64,000 nucleotides of DNA, taken from NCBI GenBank assembly GCA_903959905.1, contig CAJBYO010000003.1:1-64000 (forward strand). The letters run 5' to 3'. Positions 40,983 through 51,900 of the stretch are shown in pieces (the first letter of the stretch is position 1; each line of letters begins with the position of its first letter). The notes beneath the pieces were generated by a model. That model had not been told where the DNA came from. It was given only the letters and a program-made list of their open reading frames with translations, and ran no database searches. This DNA is from an uncultured Bacteroidales bacterium (lineage in GTDB: Bacteria; Bacteroidota; Bacteroidia; Bacteroidales; FEN-979). The position numbers and the translations under genes were made by a program.

Positions 40983-41656
40983 TGGCCCGTGAATTTATAC
41001 CCCATGCCGTAAATAGTTTTAATGTAGTCTTCACCGCCCTTTTCAATGATTTTTTTTCTGAGGTTCTTGATGTGCGTGTAAATAAAGTCAAAAGAGTCGG
41101 CCATGTCCATTTCATCTCCCCAGAGATGTTCTGCAATGGCTTCACGGTTTAGCACCCGGTCGCGGTTGGAGAGAAAAAAAACAAGGAGGTCGTACTCCTT
41201 TTTCGTGAGGGTAAGGGTGCTGCCGTTCACATTGACCTCCATTTGATCCGGCAGGATGCGTATTTCGTTGAACACAATCTCATTAACTCCGCCAAAACTC
41301 CGGCGACGGATAATTGACTTGATCCTTGCATTAAGTTCAGGAAGGTGAAACGGCTTGGTGAGGTAATCATCTGCACCGATCTCCAGCCCGGTAATTTTAT
41401 CATCCAGTGAATTTTTCGCGGAGATAATAATGATCCCGGTTTCCGATTTATTCTCCTTGAGGGCCCGGATGAGGTTCAATCCGCTTCCGTCTGGGAGGTT
41501 AATGTCAACAATGATACAGTCATAGTGATAGAGATTTATTTTCTCAATGGCAGTTTCATAGTTGAGGACCGATTCACAGAGATAATTCTCCTTTTGAAGG
41601 TACTCGGAGATGGAAAAGGATAATTCTTTTTCGTCTTCAATCAGGAGAATTTTCAT
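40979..41656 (-). CDS. OmpR-family response regulator
   Basis: 225 residues: receiver domain with D8, phosphoacceptor D51 (IIVDINLPDGSG) and the conserved KPF of LTKPFHLPEL, then a winged helix (NREAIAEHLWGDEMD, YTHIKNLRKKI, IKTIYGMGYKF). It begins 10 nt after the stop of the 1426-residue surface protein gene, so it may be co-transcribed with it. Confidence 0.93.
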   Translation of the reverse strand: MKILLIEDEKELSFSISEYLQKENYLCESVLNYETAIEKINLYHYDCIIVDINLPDGSGLNLIRALKENKSETGIIIISAKNSLDDKITGLEIGADDYLTKPFHLPELNARIKSIIRRRSFGGVNEIVFNEIRILPDQMEVNVNGSTLTLTKKEYDLLVFFLSNRDRVLNREAIAEHLWGDEMDMADSFDFIYTHIKNLRKKIIEKGGEDYIKTIYGMGYKFTGQ

Positions 41657-41666
41657 AACTCTATTG

Positions 41667-44600
41667 CTAATCTTGTATACATCTCACAGGGAAGGCATTG
41701 GCCCTGGAACTTTCATACATGGAGACAGACGGAGAAAAATTATTCAGTCCCCGGGCTACAGGTTTGTTTCCTGAAAGTGTTGAAGACCAATACATAGTGG
41801 CAGTCGGGGTGCCAGGTTCAGTAAAGGATAGCTGGTTGTCAAGATAAAAAATGCCTTTTAACAATGAGCTGAAACCGCTATTTTGAAGGCTTCCGCAAGC
41901 AATCCCGTTACCCTGGAAAGAGTCAATCAGATCCTGCCATTCCAGGGAAGTAGGAATATGCCACCCTGGCGGGCAGATGCCCTGGTAAGGGGACTGGGTA
42001 AGCCCGTATTGAATAAGTTCATCCCATTGATAAAGGCCCCCGTAATTTGTGCAGTTTACATCGTCGGAAGGGAGGCAGTAGCGCTCAATGGTACAGTTAT
42101 CTGTTTGCCTGACCGTTAGCGGGATTGTATTCCCATAGTGCAGGTTTTCCTGCATCCAGCAATGGGAACCGATCCAGAGCGTATGATAGGTGTTCGGCGG
42201 AGCTATCCGGGGGTCGGTCAGCGTACCAGGGCACCCGGTTAGTATCGATCCGGGGGACACCACCGTGATATTTTGAATTGAACTTGTTGCGTCACATCCG
42301 AATTGATTGGTATACCTGTAGGAGACCGGGTAGATTCCTGTTTCAGCAGGGGAGAGGAGACCGGGGTTAAAATAATAGTTTCCGCCAACCAGTTCAATTG
42401 GGTTATTCCCCTGGGTACCGTTTGAAGTGCTGTATCCTTCCTGTCCGGGATTTCCCAACAAATACGGTGTTCCGCCCCTGAGCATGAATTTCTTAGCGGC
42501 GAGCGTGGTGACCGGATCATTGCATAAGTCATAATTGACCTCAGGCCTGGGGTTCACTGTAATTGACAGGGGAGTGGAGACCGGACCGTTACCGCAATCA
42601 TTGTTCCCGGTAACAGTCAGCACACCACTGGTTGCAGTTGCGCTGAAATCAATGGTGATCACCGGGCTTCCATTGCCTGAAATGACGGCCCCTGTTCCGG
42701 TATAAACCCACTGATGCGTTGTTGCATCCGGGATCTGGGGAACAGAATATTGCAGTGAGGCCGGCCTGCAAACGTTGATGGAGCCTGAGATCGCAGCCGG
42801 GGCGGAAGGCCATGGTTTTAATGTGATCAGCAGCGGCGAAGCCTGGGCGAAACATTCCGTGTTGTCGGGATAGTGAATCGTTTCTGTAAGTCCAATGCTG
42901 ACAGGAGGGGTATTGCCCCACAATACAGAGATGCCTGATGAATTACCCGGAGTTTGATTGGTGCCACCGGTAATGGTCCACTGGTAGATGTTCCCTGAGC
43001 CCTGGGTGAAATAATCCTGGGTTGAAAAGCCACAAACCGGACCGGGGATGACTGCATTGATGGAAGGTGTTGGTTTCGCATGAACAGTAACAGTATGGGG
43101 TGTGGGCGATACTGCCGTACATCCGTTGTTGCCTATGGTGTAGTTTACCAGGATTGTATATGTGCCAGGGTTGAGCCAGGTCATAGTTAACTGGCTGTCA
43201 CTTGGGCCACCGCCTGTATAGGTGCCTCCTGCGACCGGGATTCCCCATATATAGGACGTTGCAGGGTCAGTGGTGTAGGTGACAACATCGCCTGCACATA
43301 CTTTAGTCAATCCATTGATTACAGGTATTGGCAGTTCCTGCACTGTAACCTGGTATGTGCTTGCATTTGCTGCGGTACAATTGTTCAGGGTTGAATAATT
43401 AACTGAAAGCAGTGCACTCCCTGTAATGTTCCATGTAACATCTACGGTATTCGGCAAACCGGCAACCGGGGTGACAGTTCCAAGCAGGGGGTTAATGGTC
43501 CACAGGTAATTCAACATCCCTGGTTCGGTGGTGTACTGGGTGGTTGTGTTTTTACATGCCACCACCGGCCCGCTGATCGTAGGGACGGGCAATGGATAGA
43601 CTGAGACTATGGCATCACCTGTTTGTGGCTGAGAACAGGCTTCTGAACTGCCCTCCTGTACGTTGACCAGGCTGCAGGTAATGGTGCCGGAAAGGGCAGT
43701 GGAAACGGGCACAGAAACTGAATTGCCGACAGAAGTAGTTATTGTCTGGTCAGGTCCGTTGTTGATTTTGTACGTGAAGGTATAGGGAGGAGTCCCATCG
43801 GCACCAGTAAAAGTTACAAAAGGGGAACTTGAATTCTGACATAACGCAACAGTTCCGGAAACGGATGCCGTTGGCAATGTGTTAACCAACACACTCGCAG
43901 AAGCGGTCAGTAGTTGCTGGCATGCTAACGGACTTCCTTCTTTAACCTGGGTGAGATGATAGGTGAAAAGGCCGGAAACAGCGGTGGGTACGGGAATGGA
44001 AACGCTGCTTCCAGTTGTAGTTGAAATTGTCTGGTCAGGGCCACTGTTAACATGATAGGTGAAGGTGAATGGCGGAACCCCGATAGAACCGGTGAAGGTG
44101 ATCAGTGGTGCGTTGCCATTGAGACAGACAGTTGCATCACCTGTAATATTGCCGTCGGGCAAAGGACTGACATTGACAAGATACTCATGAACAATACCGG
44201 AACAACCATCCAGGGTTGGTGTGATGAAATATTTAACTGTTCCCGGGGTCGAATTAACCAGGGAAACAACATCTGAAATCAGGTTACCTCCCGGTAAGCC
44301 CAATGGGCAGGGAGCAGCAATTTCTGCGGAACATTCCGGCGTTGGCATTATCCAGCTGAACGAGGAACCGGCGGGTGTTGAGGTCAGTGAAATACTGGTA
44401 TTTGTAACGGAGCAGATCGTTTTTGACAATGGACCGTCAAGCACTGGGGTTGGTTTAATGTTAACCTGTATTGATGCAGGGGGATCACCCGTGCATCCTG
44501 CATCGGTATAATTCACGGTGACTGTTTTGGGGCCGGGTGTACTCCACCTGATAGTTAAAAAATTATCTGTGCTTCCGCCGCCTGTGAAGGAAGTCATCCC

Positions 44601-45947
44601 CGATACCGGGTAAATCCAAACATAGTTTGTTTTGCCGGGCTGACAGGTAAAGGTAATATCTGTTTCGGGGCAGACTTCTAAAGCTGTAGCAGTGATTACG
44701 GGCGATTCAAAAGCACTTACCGTCACACCAAGTAAGTAAGGAGATACGGCAGTGCAGCCATCGGGACTGGTATAGTTCAGTGAAATTGAGTTGCTTCCCG
44801 GGGTTGTCCATTGAACATCCACCCAATTGTCATTTGCGCCTCCGCCTCCAACTGAGGCTCCTCCTGTAATAATATACGTGTAGTGATTGTTCCCAGCCAT
44901 CGTTGTGTAGGTTTTAATGTCGTTCTGGCAGGCTGTCACATCACCTGAGATCGCAGGTATTGGCAAAGGATATACAATAACATTAACACTGGCCTCGTAA
45001 TTACCTGAATTGTCGCAGGCAGCAAGTACGGCCCAGTATGTTGTCGTAACTGTGGCTGTGACGAAGATCTTGTCACCGTAGCCAACTATAGGGCCTGTTG
45101 CTGATCCTTCATGCCAGGTGATCCCGCTGGGGATGAAGTGGGTGCTTTCTTCCTCTCCGGGCCAGACGTGCCAGGAGCTTTGGTTCCTGTCGAAGGCAAT
45201 ATAAAAAGGGAGGTTGCCTGTAACGAGATCCGGACTGCTTTGGATGCCCTGGGTTGCCTTGTTGGGTCCATCCGGCGGCCATGTCATGCATGTGGATTTC
45301 AGGGATATATGATTATCAATGATATTGGTCGTTTCATGCAGTACGATCTGGAAACTTCCTGTGCTGTCGTTGCACTGATACAGCGGGCAATTTTTCCAGT
45401 AGACGATTAATTTACGATCGGGAGCGACACCTTCGGTTTTATAGAATATATAGCCTTCAGTATGTTGCGGACCCTTGCTTGGATCCCAATCCTGCCATGG
45501 GGCAAATATCGCCTGCTGAGGGGCACCCGGGTTAGGTAAAGCAGCTGCGACATAAGCATCGGGCTGACCTGGCAAAAAACTGATCCATCCATTGGAGCCG
45601 ATCCAGAAGTGATCAACCGAGTTATTCAGGAAACAGAACGGGAAACCTATGTCAATTCCGGTGCTGGTTGCACCGGGGGGATATACGGCATCATCGCCCA
45701 TCACTACCGGTGTTCCTCCTTCATAAAGTTCAGGAGAATAGGGAAACTGCTCAAATGAATAGCTTTCCGTTCCGTAAATCCCGGTGACAACTGCAGATAA
45801 CTGGATTAAATCGCCTTCACAGGCGGGTGGGACAGGAAAAATTGATATTTGAGAAAACGAAGAAACGGATGAAAACAACGTTATTATCCAGAAACAGACG
45901 ATCAAACATTTTCCAACAAGGTTACAGCTTCGGATTTCAGCAGACAC
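41667..45947 (-). CDS. Giant secreted PKD/Ig-like protein with C-terminal FISUMP domain
   Basis: 1426 residues. A signal peptide with a long n-region ends near SSFSQ (about 33). Residues 40-300 form a beta-sandwich module (FPFCFLNNSVDHFWIGSNGW). Then come about ten PKD/Ig-like domains with paired cysteines (PVISGDVTACQNDIKTYT type). Residues 1250-1426 are a FISUMP domain (GSHCWMQENLHYGN, NYGGLYQWDELIQYG, CPPGWHIPTSLEWQDLIDSF, FPVRCIQD). Probably exported and surface-exposed; no classical sorting tail is seen. First of five tandem paralogues. Confidence 0.85.
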   Translation of the reverse strand: MSAEIRSCNLVGKCLIVCFWIITLFSSVSSFSQISIFPVPPACEGDLIQLSAVVTGIYGTESYSFEQFPYSPELYEGGTPVVMGDDAVYPPGATSTGIDIGFPFCFLNNSVDHFWIGSNGWISFLPGQPDAYVAAALPNPGAPQQAIFAPWQDWDPSKGPQHTEGYIFYKTEGVAPDRKLIVYWKNCPLYQCNDSTGSFQIVLHETTNIIDNHISLKSTCMTWPPDGPNKATQGIQSSPDLVTGNLPFYIAFDRNQSSWHVWPGEEESTHFIPSGITWHEGSATGPIVGYGDKIFVTATVTTTYWAVLAACDNSGNYEASVNVIVYPLPIPAISGDVTACQNDIKTYTTMAGNNHYTYIITGGASVGGGGANDNWVDVQWTTPGSNSISLNYTSPDGCTAVSPYLLGVTVSAFESPVITATALEVCPETDITFTCQPGKTNYVWIYPVSGMTSFTGGGSTDNFLTIRWSTPGPKTVTVNYTDAGCTGDPPASIQVNIKPTPVLDGPLSKTICSVTNTSISLTSTPAGSSFSWIMPTPECSAEIAAPCPLGLPGGNLISDVVSLVNSTPGTVKYFITPTLDGCSGIVHEYLVNVSPLPDGNITGDATVCLNGNAPLITFTGSIGVPPFTFTYHVNSGPDQTISTTTGSSVSIPVPTAVSGLFTYHLTQVKEGSPLACQQLLTASASVLVNTLPTASVSGTVALCQNSSSPFVTFTGADGTPPYTFTYKINNGPDQTITTSVGNSVSVPVSTALSGTITCSLVNVQEGSSEACSQPQTGDAIVSVYPLPVPTISGPVVACKNTTTQYTTEPGMLNYLWTINPLLGTVTPVAGLPNTVDVTWNITGSALLSVNYSTLNNCTAANASTYQVTVQELPIPVINGLTKVCAGDVVTYTTDPATSYIWGIPVAGGTYTGGGPSDSQLTMTWLNPGTYTILVNYTIGNNGCTAVSPTPHTVTVHAKPTPSINAVIPGPVCGFSTQDYFTQGSGNIYQWTITGGTNQTPGNSSGISVLWGNTPPVSIGLTETIHYPDNTECFAQASPLLITLKPWPSAPAAISGSINVCRPASLQYSVPQIPDATTHQWVYTGTGAVISGNGSPVITIDFSATATSGVLTVTGNNDCGNGPVSTPLSITVNPRPEVNYDLCNDPVTTLAAKKFMLRGGTPYLLGNPGQEGYSTSNGTQGNNPIELVGGNYYFNPGLLSPAETGIYPVSYRYTNQFGCDATSSIQNITVVSPGSILTGCPGTLTDPRIAPPNTYHTLWIGSHCWMQENLHYGNTIPLTVRQTDNCTIERYCLPSDDVNCTNYGGLYQWDELIQYGLTQSPYQGICPPGWHIPTSLEWQDLIDSFQGNGIACGSLQNSGFSSLLKGIFYLDNQLSFTEPGTPTATMYWSSTLSGNKPVARGLNNFSPSVSMYESSRANAFPVRCIQD

Positions 45948-45983
45948 GTAAATGAAACATTTTTAAGTTAAACATGGACCTGG

Positions 45984-48900
45984 TTAATCTTTGACGCACC
46001 TGACCGGGAATGCATTAACCCTTGTGCTTTCATAACGTGAAACACTGGGGGTAATTGTGTTCAACCCTCTTGTGACAGCGAGTTTGGTTGCTGCATCATA
46101 AGTGGATGTCCAGAAGAAAGTCGACTTGGGCGAAGGTTGAGCAAATGACTGCAAATTATTCAGGTAGAAAATTCCGGCAGGTTCGGACTTAAAGGACCCG
46201 ATCACAGCGAGGTTGTTCATAAATGAGCCGGCAATACCGACACCAACGCCGTTTGAAACGCTGTAAATGAGGTCATCCCATTCTGCTTCATTTGGAATAT
46301 GCCATCCCGGCGGACAGAAGCCCTGTGCCTTGTCGACACCGTCATACTGAACCATCTCATCCCATTGATAAAGGCCACCGTACTTTGAACAATTGGCATC
46401 GTCTGTTGAAAGGCAATAGCGTTCAACGGTGCAGTTATCGGTTTGATTTGCAGTATATGAAATGGTGTTCCCATAACGCAGGTTCTCCTGCATCCAGCAA
46501 TGAGAGCCAATCCATACGGTACGGTAGGTGTTTGGCGGGGAGGTGCGCGGGTCGGTAAGGATACCGGGGCAGCCAGTCAGCAATGTTGCCGGGTTGAGGA
46601 CAGTAATGTTGTGTGCAGGACTGCTGGCATTACACCCGAATTGATTTGTATAGGTGTAAGTTACCGGATATATACCCACTTCAGACAGGGTAAGCAATGA
46701 AGGGTTGAAGTAGTATTTCCCTGCCAGGTATTCAATCGGGTTATTGCCCATTACCCCATTGTTTGTGGTGTAACCTTCCTGGGCAGGTATGCCCTGCAAC
46801 AGCGGGCTTCCCCCTTTGAGCATCAATCGTTTTCCTCCGACAACGGTTATCGCATCACCGCAGAAATTATAATCAACAACAGGCCTTGGATTGACGGCTA
46901 TGGCGTATGGAGCAGAAACAGGCCCGTTGCCGCAATCATTATTTCCGGTCACAGTGAGAACACCGCTGGTTGCGTTGGCTGCAAATGTAACGGAGACCGT
47001 GGAACTGCCATTGCCCATTATTGTAGCCCCGGTACCCGTATAAACCCATTGATGAGTGATTGCATTTAGTATCGGGGGAACGGAATACTGTTCAGTTGAT
47101 GACCTGCATACGCTGGACGGCCCGGAAATTGCCCCTGGAGCCGACGGCCATGGCTTCAATGTAACGACGAATGTAGAGGCAGTTGCGGGACAACTTACCC
47201 CTGTGTAATTTATCGTTTCAAGGAGATCCACCATCACCGGGGGAGTATTGCCCCAAAGGACAAAAATACTGCTGGAATTGCCGCCTGTTTGATTTGTGCC
47301 ACCTGTGATGGTCCATTGGTAATCATGGCCTGTGCTGAGGGTATAATAGTTCTGGGTTGAAAATCCGCAGATGGAGGGGGAGCCCTGGGGTGTGAGAATT
47401 GACGGAGTTGGATTGGGATTAACTGTTACAACGAGTGGGGTAGGTGAGGCAGCAGTACATCCGGTTGTACCCACAGTATAGTTGACATATATGGTATAGG
47501 TGCCGGCAGTGAGCCAGTGCATGGTTAACTCATGGTCTCCATTTCCACCCCCGGTATTGGTGCCTCCGGCGGTCGGAACAGTCCAGGAATAAGATGATGC
47601 AAGTTCGGTGCTGTAAGTCGCGGTATTGTTAACACACACATACTGGGAGCCAGTGAGCGTCGGTTGCGGAAGATCCTGGACTGTTACCTGGTAAGTAGAG
47701 GCATTCACTGCTGTGCAACCGTTCGGGTCAATATAATTTGCAGTAAGTGTTTGGGTCCCGGTGTTATTCCATGCAACAGTTATCTGGTTGGAGCCCGGCC
47801 CTGATACGAAAGTACCTCCGGATGTTATGGACCACTGATAGTTGGTGTTTCCGGCATTTGTGTTGTAAACCAGGCCCGTAGTGCCTGAACAGACTGAAGT
47901 GGATCCTGAAATGACAGGTACAGGCAAGGGATTCACCGTTATTGTAATGGTTTTTGAGGGACCGTCGCAGTTTACTCCATTGTTGTCAAAATGGGGTATC
48001 ACGACAATGGTTGCAACAACAGCTACCGATCCGGGATTACTGGTTGTAAAGGAAGGAATATTGCCGCTTCCGTTTGCCCCAAGTCCGATGCTTGTTGTGC
48101 TGTTGGACCATGTGTATGTGGTTGTTCCCCCTGAATTGGAAGTGGTGAAGTTGATGGCGGATGTGGTAAACCCACTGCATTTTACCTGGGAAGCCGGCTG
48201 GTCAACCTGCGCCGTGGGGTTCACAGTGATGGTAAAACTCTTTGCCGGACCATCGCAGATTTGCGATCCATTGTCAAAATGCGGCGTCACAATGATGGTT
48301 GCGATAACCGGGGAGGAACCGGAGTTGACGGGTGAAAAATTCAAAATATCTCCGTTTCCACTGGCCGGTAATCCAATTCCAGGGGCGTTGTTTGTCCAGG
48401 TATAGGTGGAAGTTCCCCCCGAATTCAATGTTGTAAAGGTTACGGTTGTAGTTGAAACACCGTTGCATCTGACCTGGTTCTGGGGCTGGTCAACCTGTGC
48501 GGTTGGATTAACTGTGATGGTAAAGGTTTTCGTTGGTCCGTCACAGGTATTGGTGCCATCACTGAAGTGAGGTGTGACAACAATGGTGGCAATGACGGGG
48601 TTTGTGCCAGAGTTAAGTACTGTAAATGAGGGGATGTTGCCATTACCGGTGGCTGCCAGGCCAATGTTTGTGTTGCTGTTGGTCCATGTATACGAAGAGT
48701 TTCCCCCGCTGTTGGTTGTGGTGAAATTTACCGCTGTTGTGGGATTGTTGTTGCATTTTACCTGGCTTGGCGGCTGATCAACCTCTGCGGTTGGATTTAC
48801 GGTGATGGTAAAAGTCTTTGTTTGTCCATCGCACGTTACTCCCCCGTTTTCAAAGTGAGCCATTACTTCAACTGTTGCCACAACAGGTGCCGGTCCGGTA

Positions 48901-51900
48901 TTGGTTGCCACAAATGATGCAATGTTGCCGGTGCCATTTGCCGGGAGTCCGATGCTGGTTGTGTTGTTTGACCAGGTGTATGATACATTTCCACCTGAAT
49001 TGGCTGAATTGAAGGTTACATTTGAGGTGCCGTCGCCATTGCATTTTACCTGGCTTGGCGGCTGGTCCATCTGCGCTGACGGGTTGACTGTGATTGAAAA
49101 ACTTTTGGCAGGACCATCGCATATCACCGCTCCATTGTTAAAGTGCGGAGTTACCACGATTGTAGCAATGACGGGGGATGTGCCGGAATTTAAAGCTGAA
49201 AAAGCTGCAATGTCGCCACTGCCCGACGCTGCCAGGCCGATACTGACTGTATTGTTTGTCCAGGTGTAAGTAGCAGTGCCACCTGAGGTGTTGGTGGTAA
49301 ACGAAACGGAGGAGGTTTGGCTGCTGGGGCAAACAATCTGGCTTCCGGGCTGGTTTACCTGGGCAGTTGGATTGACGGTGATGGTAAACGTTTTTGCAGG
49401 CCCATCGCAGGTCAGTGACCCATTATTAAAATGAGGTGTTACAACGATTGAAGCAGTCACAGGCGAGGTGCCTGAGTTGGATGTTGTAAAAATAGCGATG
49501 TTTCCGGTTCCGCTTGCGGGAAGGCCGATGCCTGGCGTGTCGTTGGTCCATGTATAGGAGGCTGTTCCCCCGGAGGTTAATGTAGTGAATGTGACGGATG
49601 ACGACTGGTCACCGTTGCAAATTACCTGATTTGCCGGTTGTTCAACTTCAGCAGTCGGGTTGATGGTGAGCGTAAAGGATTTAGTTGGCCCGTCGCACGT
49701 AAGTGATCCGTTACTGAAATGGGGGGTCACAACGATGGTCGCTATGACAGGGGACAGCCCTGAATTGATTGTTGTAAAAGCAGTAATGTCGCCATTCCCG
49801 ATGGCGGGAAGCCCGATGCCCGGGGTATTGTTTGTCCAGGAATAGGTTGCAGTTCCACCCGTGGTGACAGTGGTGAAGGTGATCAGATCGGAAAGACTGC
49901 CATTACAGATTACCTGGTCAGCTGGTTGCTCCACTTCAGCAGTTGGGTTGACAGTGATTGTGAAAGTTTTAGTTGGTCCGTCGCAAGTAACACTGCCATT
50001 TGTGAAATGTGGGGTTACCACTATGGAAGCAATCTGCGGGGAAGTGCCTGCGTTAACACCTGAAAATGACGGAATATTCCCGTTCCCGGTGGCGGCAAGC
50101 CCAATACCCACATTGCTGTTTGTCCATGAATATGTGGTGGTTCCACCGCCGGAGAGTGTTGTAAACGCAACAAGACTTGTTGGACTGCCGTTGCAAATGA
50201 CCTGGCTGGCAGGCTGTTGAACTTCAGCTGTCGGATTAACAGTAAAGGTGAAAGATTCTGATGGTCCGTCGCAGGTAACAGATCCGTTGTTAAAATGAGG
50301 AGTAACGGCAATCGTGGCAATTACCGGTGACGTGCCGTTGTTGATGGCTGTGAATGTACCGATATCTCCGCCTCCATTGGCAGCAAGGCCGATACCGGGT
50401 GTGTCATTTGTCCAGGTATAAGTGGCGGTTCCGCCGGATGTGGATGTGGTAAAGGCTACCAATGAGGACAAACTTCCGTTGCAGACGACCTGGCTTGCCG
50501 GCTGGTCAACTTCTGCAGTGGGGTTGACGGTGATGGTGAAGGTTTTTGTCGGCCCTGAACATGTCGCTGTGCCATGCTCAAAATGAGGGGTAACAACAAC
50601 AGTAGCCGTGACAGGTGATGTTCCGTTATTTATGGCATTGAATGCCGCAATATCTCCTGTGCCGCTTGCAGCAAGTCCAATGCCGGGTGTGCTGTTGGTC
50701 CAGGTATAAGTAGCTGTTCCGCCCGATGTGTTGGTGGTAAACGGAACAGCCGAGGTTTGGAACCCATTGCAGACAACCTGGTTTAATGGCTGGTTTACCT
50801 GGGCATCCGGATTGACGGTAATTGTGAATGATTTGACCGGACCGTCACAGATTACGCTTCCGTTATCAAAATGAGGGGTTACAACAATCGTTGAGGTAAC
50901 CGGAGATGTGCCGGTGTTTACGGCAGTGAACGCGGAGATGTCTCCACTTCCGGTTGCAATCAGGCCAATCCCCGGGTCGCTGTTTGTCCAGGTATAGGAA
51001 GCTGTTCCACCTGTTGTTAATGTTGTAAAGGTGATTAATGACGTCAGAACACCGTTGCACAGAACCTGGTTCGCAGGTTGTTCTACTTCCGCTGTTGGGT
51101 TGACGGTGATTAAAAAAGACTTCACCGGACCGTCGCAAGTTACCAATCCATTGGTAAAATGAGGAGTTACAACAACAGTTGCCGTTACCGGAGATGTTCC
51201 ATTATTGACTGCATTGAAAGCAGCAATGTCTCCGGTGCCCGTTGCTGCAAGTCCGATACCCGGTAAACTGTTGGTCCAGGTATACGTTGATGTGCCCCCG
51301 GTTGTCAACGTGGAAAATAGCGTGGCCAGGGTCTGACTTCCGTTACAAACAACCTGGTTTGCAGGTTGCTCAACTTCTGCGGTTGGATTTACTGTAATGT
51401 AATATGATTTTGCCGGACCGTCACAGATAACCGATCCGTTGTCAAAATGAGGAGTGACCACGATTGTTGCGGTTACCGGGGATGTGCTGGTATTGATAAC
51501 TGTGAATACAGAGATATTGCCGCTTCCGGTTGCAGCAAGCCCGATACTGGTTGTGCTGTTGGACCATGTATACGTTGTTGTACCTCCGGTTGTAACAGTG
51601 GTGAATGTTGTTGCCAGTGTTTGAGCACCGTTACAGACAACCTGGCTTAAAGGCTGGTCAACCTGCGCCGTGGGATTGACCGTTATGGTAAATGTTTTAG
51701 GAGGCCCGTCGCACGTTACCGTTCCGTTTTCAAAATGCGGGGTAACCACAACCGTTGCTGTTACCGGTGTGCTGCCAGCGTTTATTGCAGTAAATGCTGC
51801 AATATCGCCGCTTCCGGTAGCGGCAAGTCCAACGGATGGTGTTGTGTTTATCCAGGAGTAGGTTGGCGTTCCACCTGTATTTGTCGTGGTAAATGCAACC

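Noticed and set aside
47881..48405. Repeated rightward frames across the 2940-residue gene
   Set aside because: They recur once per 288-bp unit because the sense strand is repetitive; they are shadows, not genes.
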